From G963677445 sp963678275 (lineage in GTDB: Bacteria > Bacteroidota > Ignavibacteria > Ignavibacteriales > Melioribacteraceae): a stretch of DNA of 64,000 nucleotides. The stretch lies in NCBI GenBank assembly GCA_963678275.1, contig OY782765.1:248001-312000 (forward strand). The letters are read 5' to 3'. A program made the translations under genes and the position numbers. This document shows, in pieces, positions 17,392 to 25,827 of this stretch. The number at the start of each line of letters is the position of its first letter. Position 1 is the stretch's first letter. The notes beneath the pieces were generated by a model. That model saw only the letters and a program-made list of their open reading frames with translations, ran no database searches and had not been told where the DNA came from.

Positions 17392-20136
17392 ATGATATCA
17401 GGTAATATAATTAAAAGTTATCTAAAACCTGTTAAACTAACCCGCTTATTAACAGAAGCCGGATTTGAATTAACAGAAGGGAAAGATTTTCAGACCGATT
17501 TAACTAACGATAACGGCCTGCCGGTTTTATGCGGGGCAGATAACCTGCGCGAATACAAATGTATTTTTGATGAAGGTGTCGCAAGGAAAAATCCATTGAT
17601 TTTTGCGGCGGATAATAAAATGAATTCGAAAGATTACTGGATGCCGGAGGTGTCAGATTGTATCATTCATCCCGGTATGTCCTCAATTCTGATGAAAAAT
17701 ATTATAAACGCCGGTCTGAAACGATTCTCAAATATCCGAAATGAACTTAATGCTGATAACGACAATAAAGATTTTAACGGAACCGCAAATTTATTGCCGG
17801 AAGAGGGACAAATCGCTGAAAATAATCACTTGCAGAATATCTTTGATCTGCTTAACGATGGAATCTGTTTCGCTGACGCCGCAGGAAATATAAAATTTTG
17901 CAACCGCAAGTTTATTCAATTAATTGGTCTGAATGAGAAGAACTCAGAAAAGTACTGCCGGATAAATGATTTATTTATCGGGAGCGGCCTGTCGAAATAT
18001 AATTATCTGGAAAGGATCAATAATGGCGCGGGCAATTTTTCGGAATTAATGCTTACCGGATCATCAGAAAAAGAGGAGAAATACATAGTTGCCGACTGGA
18101 TTATTCTTAATCCCGAACATTATCCGATTGCAGAAGTATTAGTTTTATTAACCGATGTCACACAGTGGAAAAAAACTGAAATATCGCTCAGGGACCGTGA
18201 ACACCGGTTGAAGAGTATTCTCGGCTCAACCCCGGCCGGTATCTGTGTTTTATCCGGCACGGTTATAAAGGAAGTAAACAGAATGTTTACACATCTGACC
18301 GGATATACTGTTATGGAAATTAACCGTAAAGATATTTCTATGTTTTTTACAACCGGTTCGGAGTTTGAAAAATTTAAGAATAAAATTTCGCATAGCGCTG
18401 GTGAGAATAAATCTGTTATTACTGAAACGAGGTGGAAAAGGAAGAACGGAAGAGTTTTTGACGTTCTTATTTATGCCGCGGGATTTGACAGTGTATATTT
18501 CCCGATGGGATTAACTTTATCAGTAATGGATATCACTGAACGAAAAAAAAATGAACTTGAACAATCGAAACTAACCGCGATTATTGATAATAATTCTGAC
18601 TTTATTGGCATCGCGTCCCTGGCCGGAGATGTACAATATGTAAACAAATCGGGCAGGAAACTGGTGGGACTTTCAGAAAATGAAGAGGTAACAGAAAAAA
18701 ATATACTGGATTTTGTCCCGGCTGATCAGAGGGAATGGCTGGGAAACCATATTATGTCGGAAATGTTTGAAAAGGGTTCGGTATCAGGCGAGGGATATCT
18801 GAAAAATATTAAAAATGATAAAATTATAGAAATAGATTTTACCGTATTTCTGATAAAAATGATAGAAAGTGACATTCCGAATTATATGGCTGTTATCCTG
18901 CGGGATATAACTGAAAGGAGAAACGCCGAAAAAAAGATAAAACAATATCAGAATCACCTTGAAAATTTGGTTGCTGAAAGAACAAAAAAACTGGAACAGG
19001 TAAACAGGGAGTTAAAAGAAAAAATCAATCTAAGCAGACTGGCGGAAGAGAAACTGGAAAATCAGCTTAACCTGCTTCGAACTTTTATCGACACCTTTCC
19101 ATCGCCCGCTTATGTTAAAGATCGAAAAAACAGGTATCTGGCTGTCAACAGGGCATTCGAACATTTTTTGGGCAAAAGCAGAGATGAGATACTTGGCCTG
19201 AACCTCAAAGATGTAAGTGAAAAGTATTCCCGAATTCTTGCAGATGATGTCACAAGTGATGACGCGGAACGCCTTACAAAAATTGAAGAATTTGAGATAG
19301 AATCGGGAACCGGAAAAAAAAGATTTTATCTGAGTCACAAAGCAAAGTACAGCAGAATGGATGGAAGTTACGGAGGGATCGTGGGCACTTTCATCGACAT
19401 AACTTCGCAGAAAGAATTACAGGCAAAAATTAAACAAAGCCTCGACAGGGAAAAAGAACTGAGTAATATGAAGTCGAGTTTTATTTCCACAGCTTCTCAT
19501 GAATTCCGCACACCTCTTACCACAATAATGTCTTCATCCGATCTGCTGACTTTAATCAGCCGTGAAAATAATGAAAAGAAGTTTTTCAATCATATAGAAA
19601 AAATACAAACATCTGTTGATTATATGACTTCTCTGCTGGATGATGTTCTTCTTATAAGCAAAGCCGAAACCGGTAAAATTGAATTTGTCCCGGAAAAGGT
19701 TAATTTCAGGTTGTTATGTAAGAATATTATCGATGAAGTTAAAAATCAGGCGACGGATAAACATAAGTTCAGATTTGAATATGAACCAGAGCAGACTATG
19801 TTTCACCTGGATGAAAAACTTGTAAAACATATTATTATCAACCTTTTGTCCAACTCAATTAAATATTCCCTGGAAGGTGGTGAAATTGGGTTGAAAATAA
19901 AAAAGGACCTTACCAGTCTGAGAATATTCATCAGTGATGATGGTATCGGTATTCCTGAGGCAGATCAGAAAAACCTGTTCGAATCTTTTCACAGGGGATC
20001 AAATGTTAGCAATATTCCGGGTACAGGTCTGGGACTTTCAATTGTTAAAAGATCTGTTGAATTACATAATGGGTCAATAGAATTTACAAGCAGTGAAGGG
20101 GAAGGTACAACCTTTATTATTTCATTACCCGGCTAA
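17392..20136 (+). CDS. Multi-PAS sensor histidine kinase
   Basis: Start set at the ATG at 17392, since the in-frame TTG at 17374 has no ribosome binding site; this gives 914 residues. Residues 1-115 look like a degenerate receiver-type module without a clear Asp pocket. At least four PAS domains follow (starting near LQNIFDLLNDGICFAD, REHRLKSILGSTPAG, LTAIIDNNSDFIGIAS and LRTFIDTFPSPAYVKD). A coiled coil (QNHLENLVAERTKKLEQVNR) sits between the third and fourth. The HisKA box is FISTASHEFRTPLTTI with His703. The ATPase has NLLSNSIKYS, DDGIGIPEAD and GTGLGLSIV. No transmembrane helix is seen, so it is cytoplasmic. The LytTR regulator downstream is the likely partner. Confidence 0.92.
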   Translation: MISGNIIKSYLKPVKLTRLLTEAGFELTEGKDFQTDLTNDNGLPVLCGADNLREYKCIFDEGVARKNPLIFAADNKMNSKDYWMPEVSDCIIHPGMSSILMKNIINAGLKRFSNIRNELNADNDNKDFNGTANLLPEEGQIAENNHLQNIFDLLNDGICFADAAGNIKFCNRKFIQLIGLNEKNSEKYCRINDLFIGSGLSKYNYLERINNGAGNFSELMLTGSSEKEEKYIVADWIILNPEHYPIAEVLVLLTDVTQWKKTEISLRDREHRLKSILGSTPAGICVLSGTVIKEVNRMFTHLTGYTVMEINRKDISMFFTTGSEFEKFKNKISHSAGENKSVITETRWKRKNGRVFDVLIYAAGFDSVYFPMGLTLSVMDITERKKNELEQSKLTAIIDNNSDFIGIASLAGDVQYVNKSGRKLVGLSENEEVTEKNILDFVPADQREWLGNHIMSEMFEKGSVSGEGYLKNIKNDKIIEIDFTVFLIKMIESDIPNYMAVILRDITERRNAEKKIKQYQNHLENLVAERTKKLEQVNRELKEKINLSRLAEEKLENQLNLLRTFIDTFPSPAYVKDRKNRYLAVNRAFEHFLGKSRDEILGLNLKDVSEKYSRILADDVTSDDAERLTKIEEFEIESGTGKKRFYLSHKAKYSRMDGSYGGIVGTFIDITSQKELQAKIKQSLDREKELSNMKSSFISTASHEFRTPLTTIMSSSDLLTLISRENNEKKFFNHIEKIQTSVDYMTSLLDDVLLISKAETGKIEFVPEKVNFRLLCKNIIDEVKNQATDKHKFRFEYEPEQTMFHLDEKLVKHIIINLLSNSIKYSLEGGEIGLKIKKDLTSLRIFISDDGIGIPEADQKNLFESFHRGSNVSNIPGTGLGLSIVKRSVELHNGSIEFTSSEGEGTTFIISLPG

Positions 20137-20181
20137 AGTAAAAAAGATATTTTACGATTATATAAAGAAAAACCGGATTTT

Positions 20182-20934
20182 GTGAAAATACTCATTATCG
20201 AAGATGAATTAAATATCAGGTCGAACCTGAAAGAGATCCTCGAAATTAAGGGTTTTGAAGCCATTACGGCGTCTGACGGACCGGAGGGCATAGAGATGGC
20301 AAAAAAACACCTCCCCGATATTATCCTCTGTGATATAAAAATGCCTGGCAAGGATGGGTACCAGGTAAAAAAAGAATTAAGTAATAATGACAACACCGTT
20401 TCGATTCCATTCATTTATTTAACCGCGAAAGCTGAGATTACCGATATTAAATATGGTATGAAGCTCGGAGCGGATGATTACCTTATAAAGCCTATAAAGG
20501 CTGCCGAACTTGTCGATTCCATTGAAAACCGAATAAAGAGGGTGGAGGAACTGCGGAGAAATAAACCTGCTGAAAAAAAAGAAAAAAAACGGAAAGCCGA
20601 AAAAGATTTTATATTGCTGGAGCGAAATGGCAAACCTGAGCTGGTAAACATTTCGGGGATTTCACTGATAACATCCAACGGTAATTATTCAGAGGTCTAC
20701 ACTTCGGAAGGGAAAAAATATTTTGTGCGGAAATTGTTAAAGGCCTGGGAAGAACTCCTTTCAGAGTCCGTTTTTCTGAGAGTTCACAGGAAATATATAA
20801 TAAATATCAATTTTGTCACAGATATTGAAAAATGGTTTAAACGATCATTGAGGGTTAAAATAACAGGTTATACCGAACCGATTATGGTCAGTGAAAGATA
20901 TGCTGTCAAAATAAAAAGCGAGCTTAAAATCTGA
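20182..20934 (+). CDS. LytTR-family response regulator
   Basis: 250 residues from a GTG start, 45 bp after the multi-PAS kinase. The receiver has IIEDELNIR, phosphoacceptor Asp51 in IILCDIKMPGKDGY, FIYLTAKA and DDYLIKP. A highly basic linker (about 128-142, EKKEKKRKAEK) precedes a LytTR DNA-binding domain (ISLITSNGNYSEVYTSEGKK, FLRVHRKYIININFV). LytTR output is usually paired with LytS kinases, so coupling to a HisKA PAS kinase is a less common combination. The ribosome binding site is weak. Confidence 0.9.
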   Translation: MKILIIEDELNIRSNLKEILEIKGFEAITASDGPEGIEMAKKHLPDIILCDIKMPGKDGYQVKKELSNNDNTVSIPFIYLTAKAEITDIKYGMKLGADDYLIKPIKAAELVDSIENRIKRVEELRRNKPAEKKEKKRKAEKDFILLERNGKPELVNISGISLITSNGNYSEVYTSEGKKYFVRKLLKAWEELLSESVFLRVHRKYIININFVTDIEKWFKRSLRVKITGYTEPIMVSERYAVKIKSELKI

Positions 20935-21494
20935 TATCCGGACCGGCCAATTAAATAGTGAGGAGCTATATAATTGATAATGGTTAATTGACAATTGATA
21001 ATCAAAAGATGCCCCGGATTTTTTAAAAAAAATCATCCTGACCATCATTCTTATCCAGGGAACCCTGTTTTTCCCGGGTCCATCAGCGAAATCCGCGGAA
21101 AATACTCCCCCGGTTAAAAAGGCAATAAGGTTCAAATTATGAGGGCCTGTCATTGCTATCAAGGTTAAAAGATTAAAGAACAAGGTTTTTTGGTCGGGGC
21201 CGTTGGTTATCGCGCAGTCAGCGCTGACACTATTAATAATTCAAGTCTGTTACAGATGTATACAAAACCATGAAAGGGTGCGGGCAACAGGCCGGGACAA
21301 CGCCCCGGTTAAGAAAAATAGAGACATTATTAAAGCCCTGAAAGGGCGAAAGCAGCTAAAGCCTATAGAGCTGGAAATCTAAAAGCGCCTGAATCAGTCG
21401 GTGTAAGAGCGACTTTAAGACTCATCCACTTTTTCCAGGACCATAAGAGCTGTGGCTGTGAAGAGACCGGGAGGCTGGTTTCCGGTAATCAAAC
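20935..21494. repeat. Repeat-rich spacer with REP-like hairpins
   Basis: Contains an AATTGATAATGG/TTAATTGACAATTGATAAT heptamer stretch (about 20972-21002). A copy of the AGGATAAGAATGATGGTCAG module lies in reverse at about 21030-21075; its other copy is at 56328-56372. A REP-like unit at about 21268-21360 has the hairpins CCGGG/CCCGG (21292-21308) and GCCCT-gaa-AGGGC (21335-21347). A further ACCGG/CCGGT hairpin lies at 21466-21486. No known riboswitch consensus was matched. Confidence 0.55.
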
Positions 21495-21626
21495 ATGACA
21501 ATTTACGAATCTCTGATTCATATCTTTACGCTCTGTTTTCCAATTGTAATATGCCTGGTCTTTATTTTTTATGCGCTTCGTTATTATTTTACCCACTACA
21601 TTTCACATAGGACCAAAAAACTTTAG
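21495..21626 (+). CDS. Candidate small single-pass membrane protein (43 aa)
   Basis: An ATG-started ORF of 43 codons ending in TAG. The product has one strong hydrophobic segment (IFTLCFPIVICLVFIFYAL, about residues 10-28) and a basic tail (HYISHRTKKL), the pattern of a positive-inside single-pass protein. No good ribosome binding site precedes it, and it follows REP-like repeats, so chance is possible. It lies 127 bp before the receiver-kinase hybrid gene. Not recognised as any known family. Confidence 0.35.
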   Translation: MTIYESLIHIFTLCFPIVICLVFIFYALRYYFTHYISHRTKKL

Positions 21627-21752
21627 TTCCGCCGGGCGCTGATTAGTCATTGAAAATAACGCGCTTATAACAATATCCACGCATTTATCACATTTCAATC
21701 TACAAAACAGCTTACCATCCGATAATTTTATCGTGTGAAGAATGGAGTAGTT

Positions 21753-22901
21753 ATGGAAAAAATAATCGTAGTTGAAGATGATAAAGATGTAAGGGAGAAT
21801 ATTGAAGATATCCTCTCTTCCGAAGGTTATGAAATTAAAATAGCCGATAATGGCCTTCAGGCGCTGGAGATATTGAGCACATTTTTTCCTGATTTGATAA
21901 TTACAGATATTTTAATGCCCTACCTTGACGGATATGAACTTATCCGCGAGCTTCACAAAAGGGAACTAACAAGTGAAATACCTGTTATTTTTTTGACCGC
22001 AAAATCGGATTATACCCAGATAAGAGATGGCATGAGACTTGGAGCTGCCGATTACATTACAAAACCTTTCAGGTACAAGGATATTACTGATTCGGTTAAG
22101 GTCCAGCTTGAGAAAAAGAATAAGCAGAAAAACGCGATACTCGCGGTTAAAGATGATATATATAATATTTTGCCGGGAGACCTGACTTCCATACTGGATA
22201 ATATTAAAGGATTCTCGCAGGTATTAATTAACAAAGGGAGGAATATCGCGGGGGATGAACTCTCAGAGATAGCGCTCTATATAAAACTTTCTTCTGACAG
22301 AATAAAAAAACATCTTGAAAAGTTTTACAGAATTGTGGAACTGGAATCTTTCTTAAGAAGCAATAACTATTCAATTCTAAAAGAAATGCCGAAGGTGGAT
22401 AATATGGATGAGGTTATCCATAGTGTGGTTGATGAGCTGTCAGTTCCCGCAGGAAGAGAAGATGATTTTTTTATATCCATTGAAGAGGGGGAGATAGGCA
22501 TTCCCCGCTATTTTTTCAGGATGATAATAGTTGAAGTATTGGAAAATAGTCTGAGATATTCTAAAAAGGGTACAAAGATAAAAGTTAAGGGGAGCACTAA
22601 TGGAGGGAATTATGAATTGATTATCGCTGATTCAGGCAATGGTATCCCACCTACACGCCTGGAAGAGTTGAATGATCCCCACAAAGATTGTGATACTCTG
22701 AAGATTGGTTATACGAAAGGTTTGGGAGTATGTTTTATTAAAAGAGCGTTGAATGTTTTTGGTGGTGAAATAGAATTTGCCAGCGAATATAAAAAAGGCG
22801 CGTCAATTCTGCTGAGGTTTGGGCTCAGAAGTAAAAATAATTTCAGAGATAATGAAAGCAATAATATTTGGCAGCGAAAGGGGGCAGTATCTCCGAATTG
22901 A
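21753..22901 (+). CDS. Receiver-histidine kinase hybrid lacking the phosphoacceptor His
   Basis: Start chosen at 21753 (MEKIIVVEDD), seven bases after GGAG; 382 residues. An N-terminal receiver is intact (EDDKD, Asp52 in IITDILMPYLDGY, FLTAKSD, ADYITKP). The dimerisation segment ILPGDLTSILDNIKGFSQVL aligns with the usual LPHExRTPLxxIxGFxxxL, but Gly142 replaces the His. The ATPase region is well preserved: EVLENSLRYSKKG, IADSGNGIPP, KGLGVCFIKRAL. It may act as a phosphorylation-controlled scaffold, or act on another kinase. The chemoreceptor gene follows after 95 bp. Confidence 0.85.
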   Translation: MEKIIVVEDDKDVRENIEDILSSEGYEIKIADNGLQALEILSTFFPDLIITDILMPYLDGYELIRELHKRELTSEIPVIFLTAKSDYTQIRDGMRLGAADYITKPFRYKDITDSVKVQLEKKNKQKNAILAVKDDIYNILPGDLTSILDNIKGFSQVLINKGRNIAGDELSEIALYIKLSSDRIKKHLEKFYRIVELESFLRSNNYSILKEMPKVDNMDEVIHSVVDELSVPAGREDDFFISIEEGEIGIPRYFFRMIIVEVLENSLRYSKKGTKIKVKGSTNGGNYELIIADSGNGIPPTRLEELNDPHKDCDTLKIGYTKGLGVCFIKRALNVFGGEIEFASEYKKGASILLRFGLRSKNNFRDNESNNIWQRKGAVSPN

Positions 22902-22996
22902 AAACCAGGGGAACGGTCGTCCCGGCAGAACTTCCGTGACGGCCTGATCCTCTTTCAAAAACAGGAACTCAGTTATTAAAATCAAGGGGAATTAAA

Positions 22997-24739
22997 ATGA
23001 AAATATTTAGAAATCATATTCTATTTTATATATCGGGGATAATAATGATTCTTTTGATTATCCAGCTTTTTTATAATATTTATGCCGTTATGGAGGAAAT
23101 AAAAGGAGATTCAATTATTGGCTGGAATCTGAGTTTATCACTGGGTATGTTTTTACTCGCGATGTATGTATTGTATTTCTTTTTCAGGCATTATCTTACT
23201 CCTTTTGAGAATCTGCTTGCCGCTACCGAAGAGATTGCGGGTGGCAATTATAATATTAAGCTGGTTAAGGGTTATAAAGAAATGGGGCAGCTCGCCGAGG
23301 CAATAAATATTCTTTCTTACAGAATTGGAATCCAGAAAAAACAAATGGATGATCTGGTGGCTCCAATTATGAGAATAGATAAAGACTTTAACATACGGTA
23401 TATAAATAATACTGCCTCGGAAATATTGGATAAAAGTCCTGCTGAGCTTAAAGGAAAGAAATGTTTTGAGTACTTTAAAACTGACCATTGCCAGACAAAA
23501 AATTGCGCCTGTTATCAGGCAATAAAAGAGGAAAGAATTGTGGTAAAAGAAACAATCGCCAAACCTTTAGGGGAGGAAATACATATTTTATATACAGGTA
23601 TGCCAACAAGGGACCAGGATGGAAACATCAACGGAGCGATTGAATTTGTGACAGATATTACCGAGTCGAAAGAGAAAGAACGGTACCTGGAGGAATCGGT
23701 AAAAGAAATTCTGGAGGCGATGGAGGAGGTATCAGAAGGAAATCTTTCTGTAAGCGTTGATGAGAATAGAAAAGATGAAATAATCAAAAGACTTTTTGCC
23801 GGTTTCAACAGAACTGTGGAGAAACTGAAAACAATTCTTTTTGAGGTTTCTTCCGCCAGCTCACAGACAGCAAGTTCGAGCAACCAGATATCAGCCGGCA
23901 CTGAAGAAATGGCTGCTGGGGCGAGTGAACTGAGTTCGCAGACAAACGAAATTGCCAGAGCTATGGATGATATTGTAAAAACTATTTACGAATGCACGCG
24001 GAATTCATCCAGTGTGGCGGAACTATCGATGAAGGCCGGCGAAAAAGCGGGTGAAGGGGTTTTAAAAATGGAGTCGGCGAGAATAGGTATGGGACAGATT
24101 GTTTCTTCATCGGATAATACGGCAAAGATAATTTATGAACTAACAGAGAGGACAGCTCAGATTGGTGAAATTGTCCAGGTGATTAATGAAATTGCCGATC
24201 AGACCAATCTCCTGGCTCTTAACGCTGCCATAGAAGCCGCGAGAGCGGGGGAACAGGGAAGAGGATTCGCCGTGGTCGCCGATGAAGTGAAAAAACTTGC
24301 CGAGAGAACAACAAATGCGACCAAAGAAATTGCCGATACAATTAAGACAATTCAGATGGAAGTAAAAGAGGCAAATAATTCAATGAAGCAGGCAAAACAA
24401 TCGGTTGATCAAGGACAAAACTCAATTGAGGATGTCGGCGTGGTATTGAAGGAGATCGCGGATATTTCAAAAACAGTAGCCTCTGAAATTAACCAGCTTG
24501 CCTCGGCCAACGAGCTGGAATCGGAAACAGCTATTGAGATCAATAAAAGTCTTGAATCGATGACAACGGTTACCCTGCAGTCAGCTGAAGGGATTCATGA
24601 AGTGGCGCGGGCTGCCGAAGACCTAAACAGACTGACGGAAAATCTTCAGGGATTAATAAGCGGCTTTAATCTCGGGGGGCAATTGGAAATTAAAACCGGG
24701 TTTGCCGTGAGGTCCAACGGCATGCTTGTAAATGCATAG
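22997..24739 (+). CDS. Methyl-accepting chemotaxis protein with PAS domain
   Basis: 580 residues. Two N-terminal transmembrane helices (about 8-28 and 45-65) are separated by a very short periplasmic stretch. A HAMP segment (about 66-118) and a PAS domain (about 120-230) come next. The PAS domain contains a Cys cluster, GKKCFEYFKTDHC then KNCACYQ. A second HAMP-like stretch leads to the signalling domain with its conserved hairpin tip, EIADQTNLLALNAAIEAARA and GEQGRGFAVVADEVKKLAER. The input is likely cytoplasmic via PAS rather than periplasmic. No CheB/CheR tether pentapeptide is present at the C-terminus, and no che genes lie in the window. Confidence 0.93.
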   Translation: MKIFRNHILFYISGIIMILLIIQLFYNIYAVMEEIKGDSIIGWNLSLSLGMFLLAMYVLYFFFRHYLTPFENLLAATEEIAGGNYNIKLVKGYKEMGQLAEAINILSYRIGIQKKQMDDLVAPIMRIDKDFNIRYINNTASEILDKSPAELKGKKCFEYFKTDHCQTKNCACYQAIKEERIVVKETIAKPLGEEIHILYTGMPTRDQDGNINGAIEFVTDITESKEKERYLEESVKEILEAMEEVSEGNLSVSVDENRKDEIIKRLFAGFNRTVEKLKTILFEVSSASSQTASSSNQISAGTEEMAAGASELSSQTNEIARAMDDIVKTIYECTRNSSSVAELSMKAGEKAGEGVLKMESARIGMGQIVSSSDNTAKIIYELTERTAQIGEIVQVINEIADQTNLLALNAAIEAARAGEQGRGFAVVADEVKKLAERTTNATKEIADTIKTIQMEVKEANNSMKQAKQSVDQGQNSIEDVGVVLKEIADISKTVASEINQLASANELESETAIEINKSLESMTTVTLQSAEGIHEVARAAEDLNRLTENLQGLISGFNLGGQLEIKTGFAVRSNGMLVNA

Positions 24740-24746
24740 ATGAAGC

Positions 24747-24793
24747 GGCCGGAAGTCCGGGTAAATCTGATAATCTTCCGGCCCTGTTTTTTT
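24747..24793 (+). terminator. Intrinsic terminator after the chemoreceptor gene
   Basis: GGCCGGAAG (24747-24755) pairs with CTTCCGGCC (24775-24783), and CTGTTTTTTT follows. It lies directly after the MCP stop codon, between it and the convergent DUF4197 gene. Confidence 0.88.
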
Positions 24794-24827
24794 ACCTGAC
24801 GTAAAAATAGAGTAAGGCAGAGTGTAT

Positions 24828-25550
24828 TTACTTTCCCCCTCCAAAAACATCTTTGAGTATATCAGAGATTCTTGCCGCAGGGTCTTTCCTGATTTTCTTT
24901 TCCTCTTCAGCAATCATTTTATATAAACCATCGAGCGCCTTATTGGTAACGTACTGATCGAGATCAGTAAATTTGATACTGACAAAGGGGATCTTGGAAA
25001 TTTTACCGGTGATGTTTTTATAAAGTTTGGTTACCCCTACGTTATCCATCGCCTCTTTGATTATTGGTTTAAAAAGAGCCGCAAGAGCTGATTCGGTTTT
25101 TCCCTGAAAAAATAATGTGGCTTCATTTTCCCTGCCGTTAAGTATTTTCAGCGCGTCACTGAAGGTAATCGATTTGATGGCGTCGAGGAATATGGGAGTC
25201 GCGCTTTTCGCGGCTTTTTCGGCGGCGCGGTTGAGGCTCTCCTCGAATTCATCAAATTTTTTACCAAGCCCGAATTTTTTAGCGATTTTTTCAACATTCC
25301 TGACATCATCGGGCAGAGGTATTTTGATCAGGTCATTTTTATAATAACCGTCGAGGGCTGAAACCAGGCCGACGGCGTTGTTTGTGCCAACCTCAAGAGC
25401 CTCTTTTAATCCCTGCGCTGCCTTTTCAGGACTGATGGAGCTTGATCCGCTTTTTATGAAAGTTTTTAACAGATCTTCAAACTGAGCATCAATTGTTGAA
25501 AGGGTTACAAAAAAAGTCAACAAGAACAGGCAGGTTGTTAGTTTTCTCAT
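24828..25550 (-). CDS. DUF4197 family exported protein
   Basis: 240 residues with a signal peptide (MRKLTTCLFLLTFFVTLSTIDA). The body matches DUF4197: GLKEALEVGTNNAVGLVSAL, YYKNDLIKIPLPDDVRNV, then TFSDALKILNGRENEATLFF and a C-terminal region with DQYVTNKALDGLYKMIAEEE. The family is helical, periplasmic, about 230-250 residues and of unknown function. It is a single-gene unit, convergent with the chemoreceptor. Confidence 0.9.
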   Translation of the reverse strand: MRKLTTCLFLLTFFVTLSTIDAQFEDLLKTFIKSGSSSISPEKAAQGLKEALEVGTNNAVGLVSALDGYYKNDLIKIPLPDDVRNVEKIAKKFGLGKKFDEFEESLNRAAEKAAKSATPIFLDAIKSITFSDALKILNGRENEATLFFQGKTESALAALFKPIIKEAMDNVGVTKLYKNITGKISKIPFVSIKFTDLDQYVTNKALDGLYKMIAEEEKKIRKDPAARISDILKDVFGGGK

Positions 25551-25827
25551 CTTTTATCTCCGCATTGTTTTTATATTTAATCTTAATTTACAAATTGCCA
25601 TTCAAATTTCATAAAATTATTCTTTCTTAACTCGCGAAAGTTTGTTCAAAAAACAACAAATAATCCATTGAGAGGGGCAATAAAGTAGTTTTAATCATCT
25701 TGTGTTGTACGGATACGGACGAAATGATTTATTATCGTACACATTTTTTTAATATGAAGAGAGAAATTTTAATATTCGTATAAGGGCACGGTATTTGAAA
25801 AGTATATTATAATAAGCCCGGGAAGAT

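Noticed and set aside
21240..21490. Riboswitch or structured leader before the receiver-kinase gene
   Set aside because: Several hairpins can form, but no known riboswitch consensus was matched and the parts resemble REP repeats.
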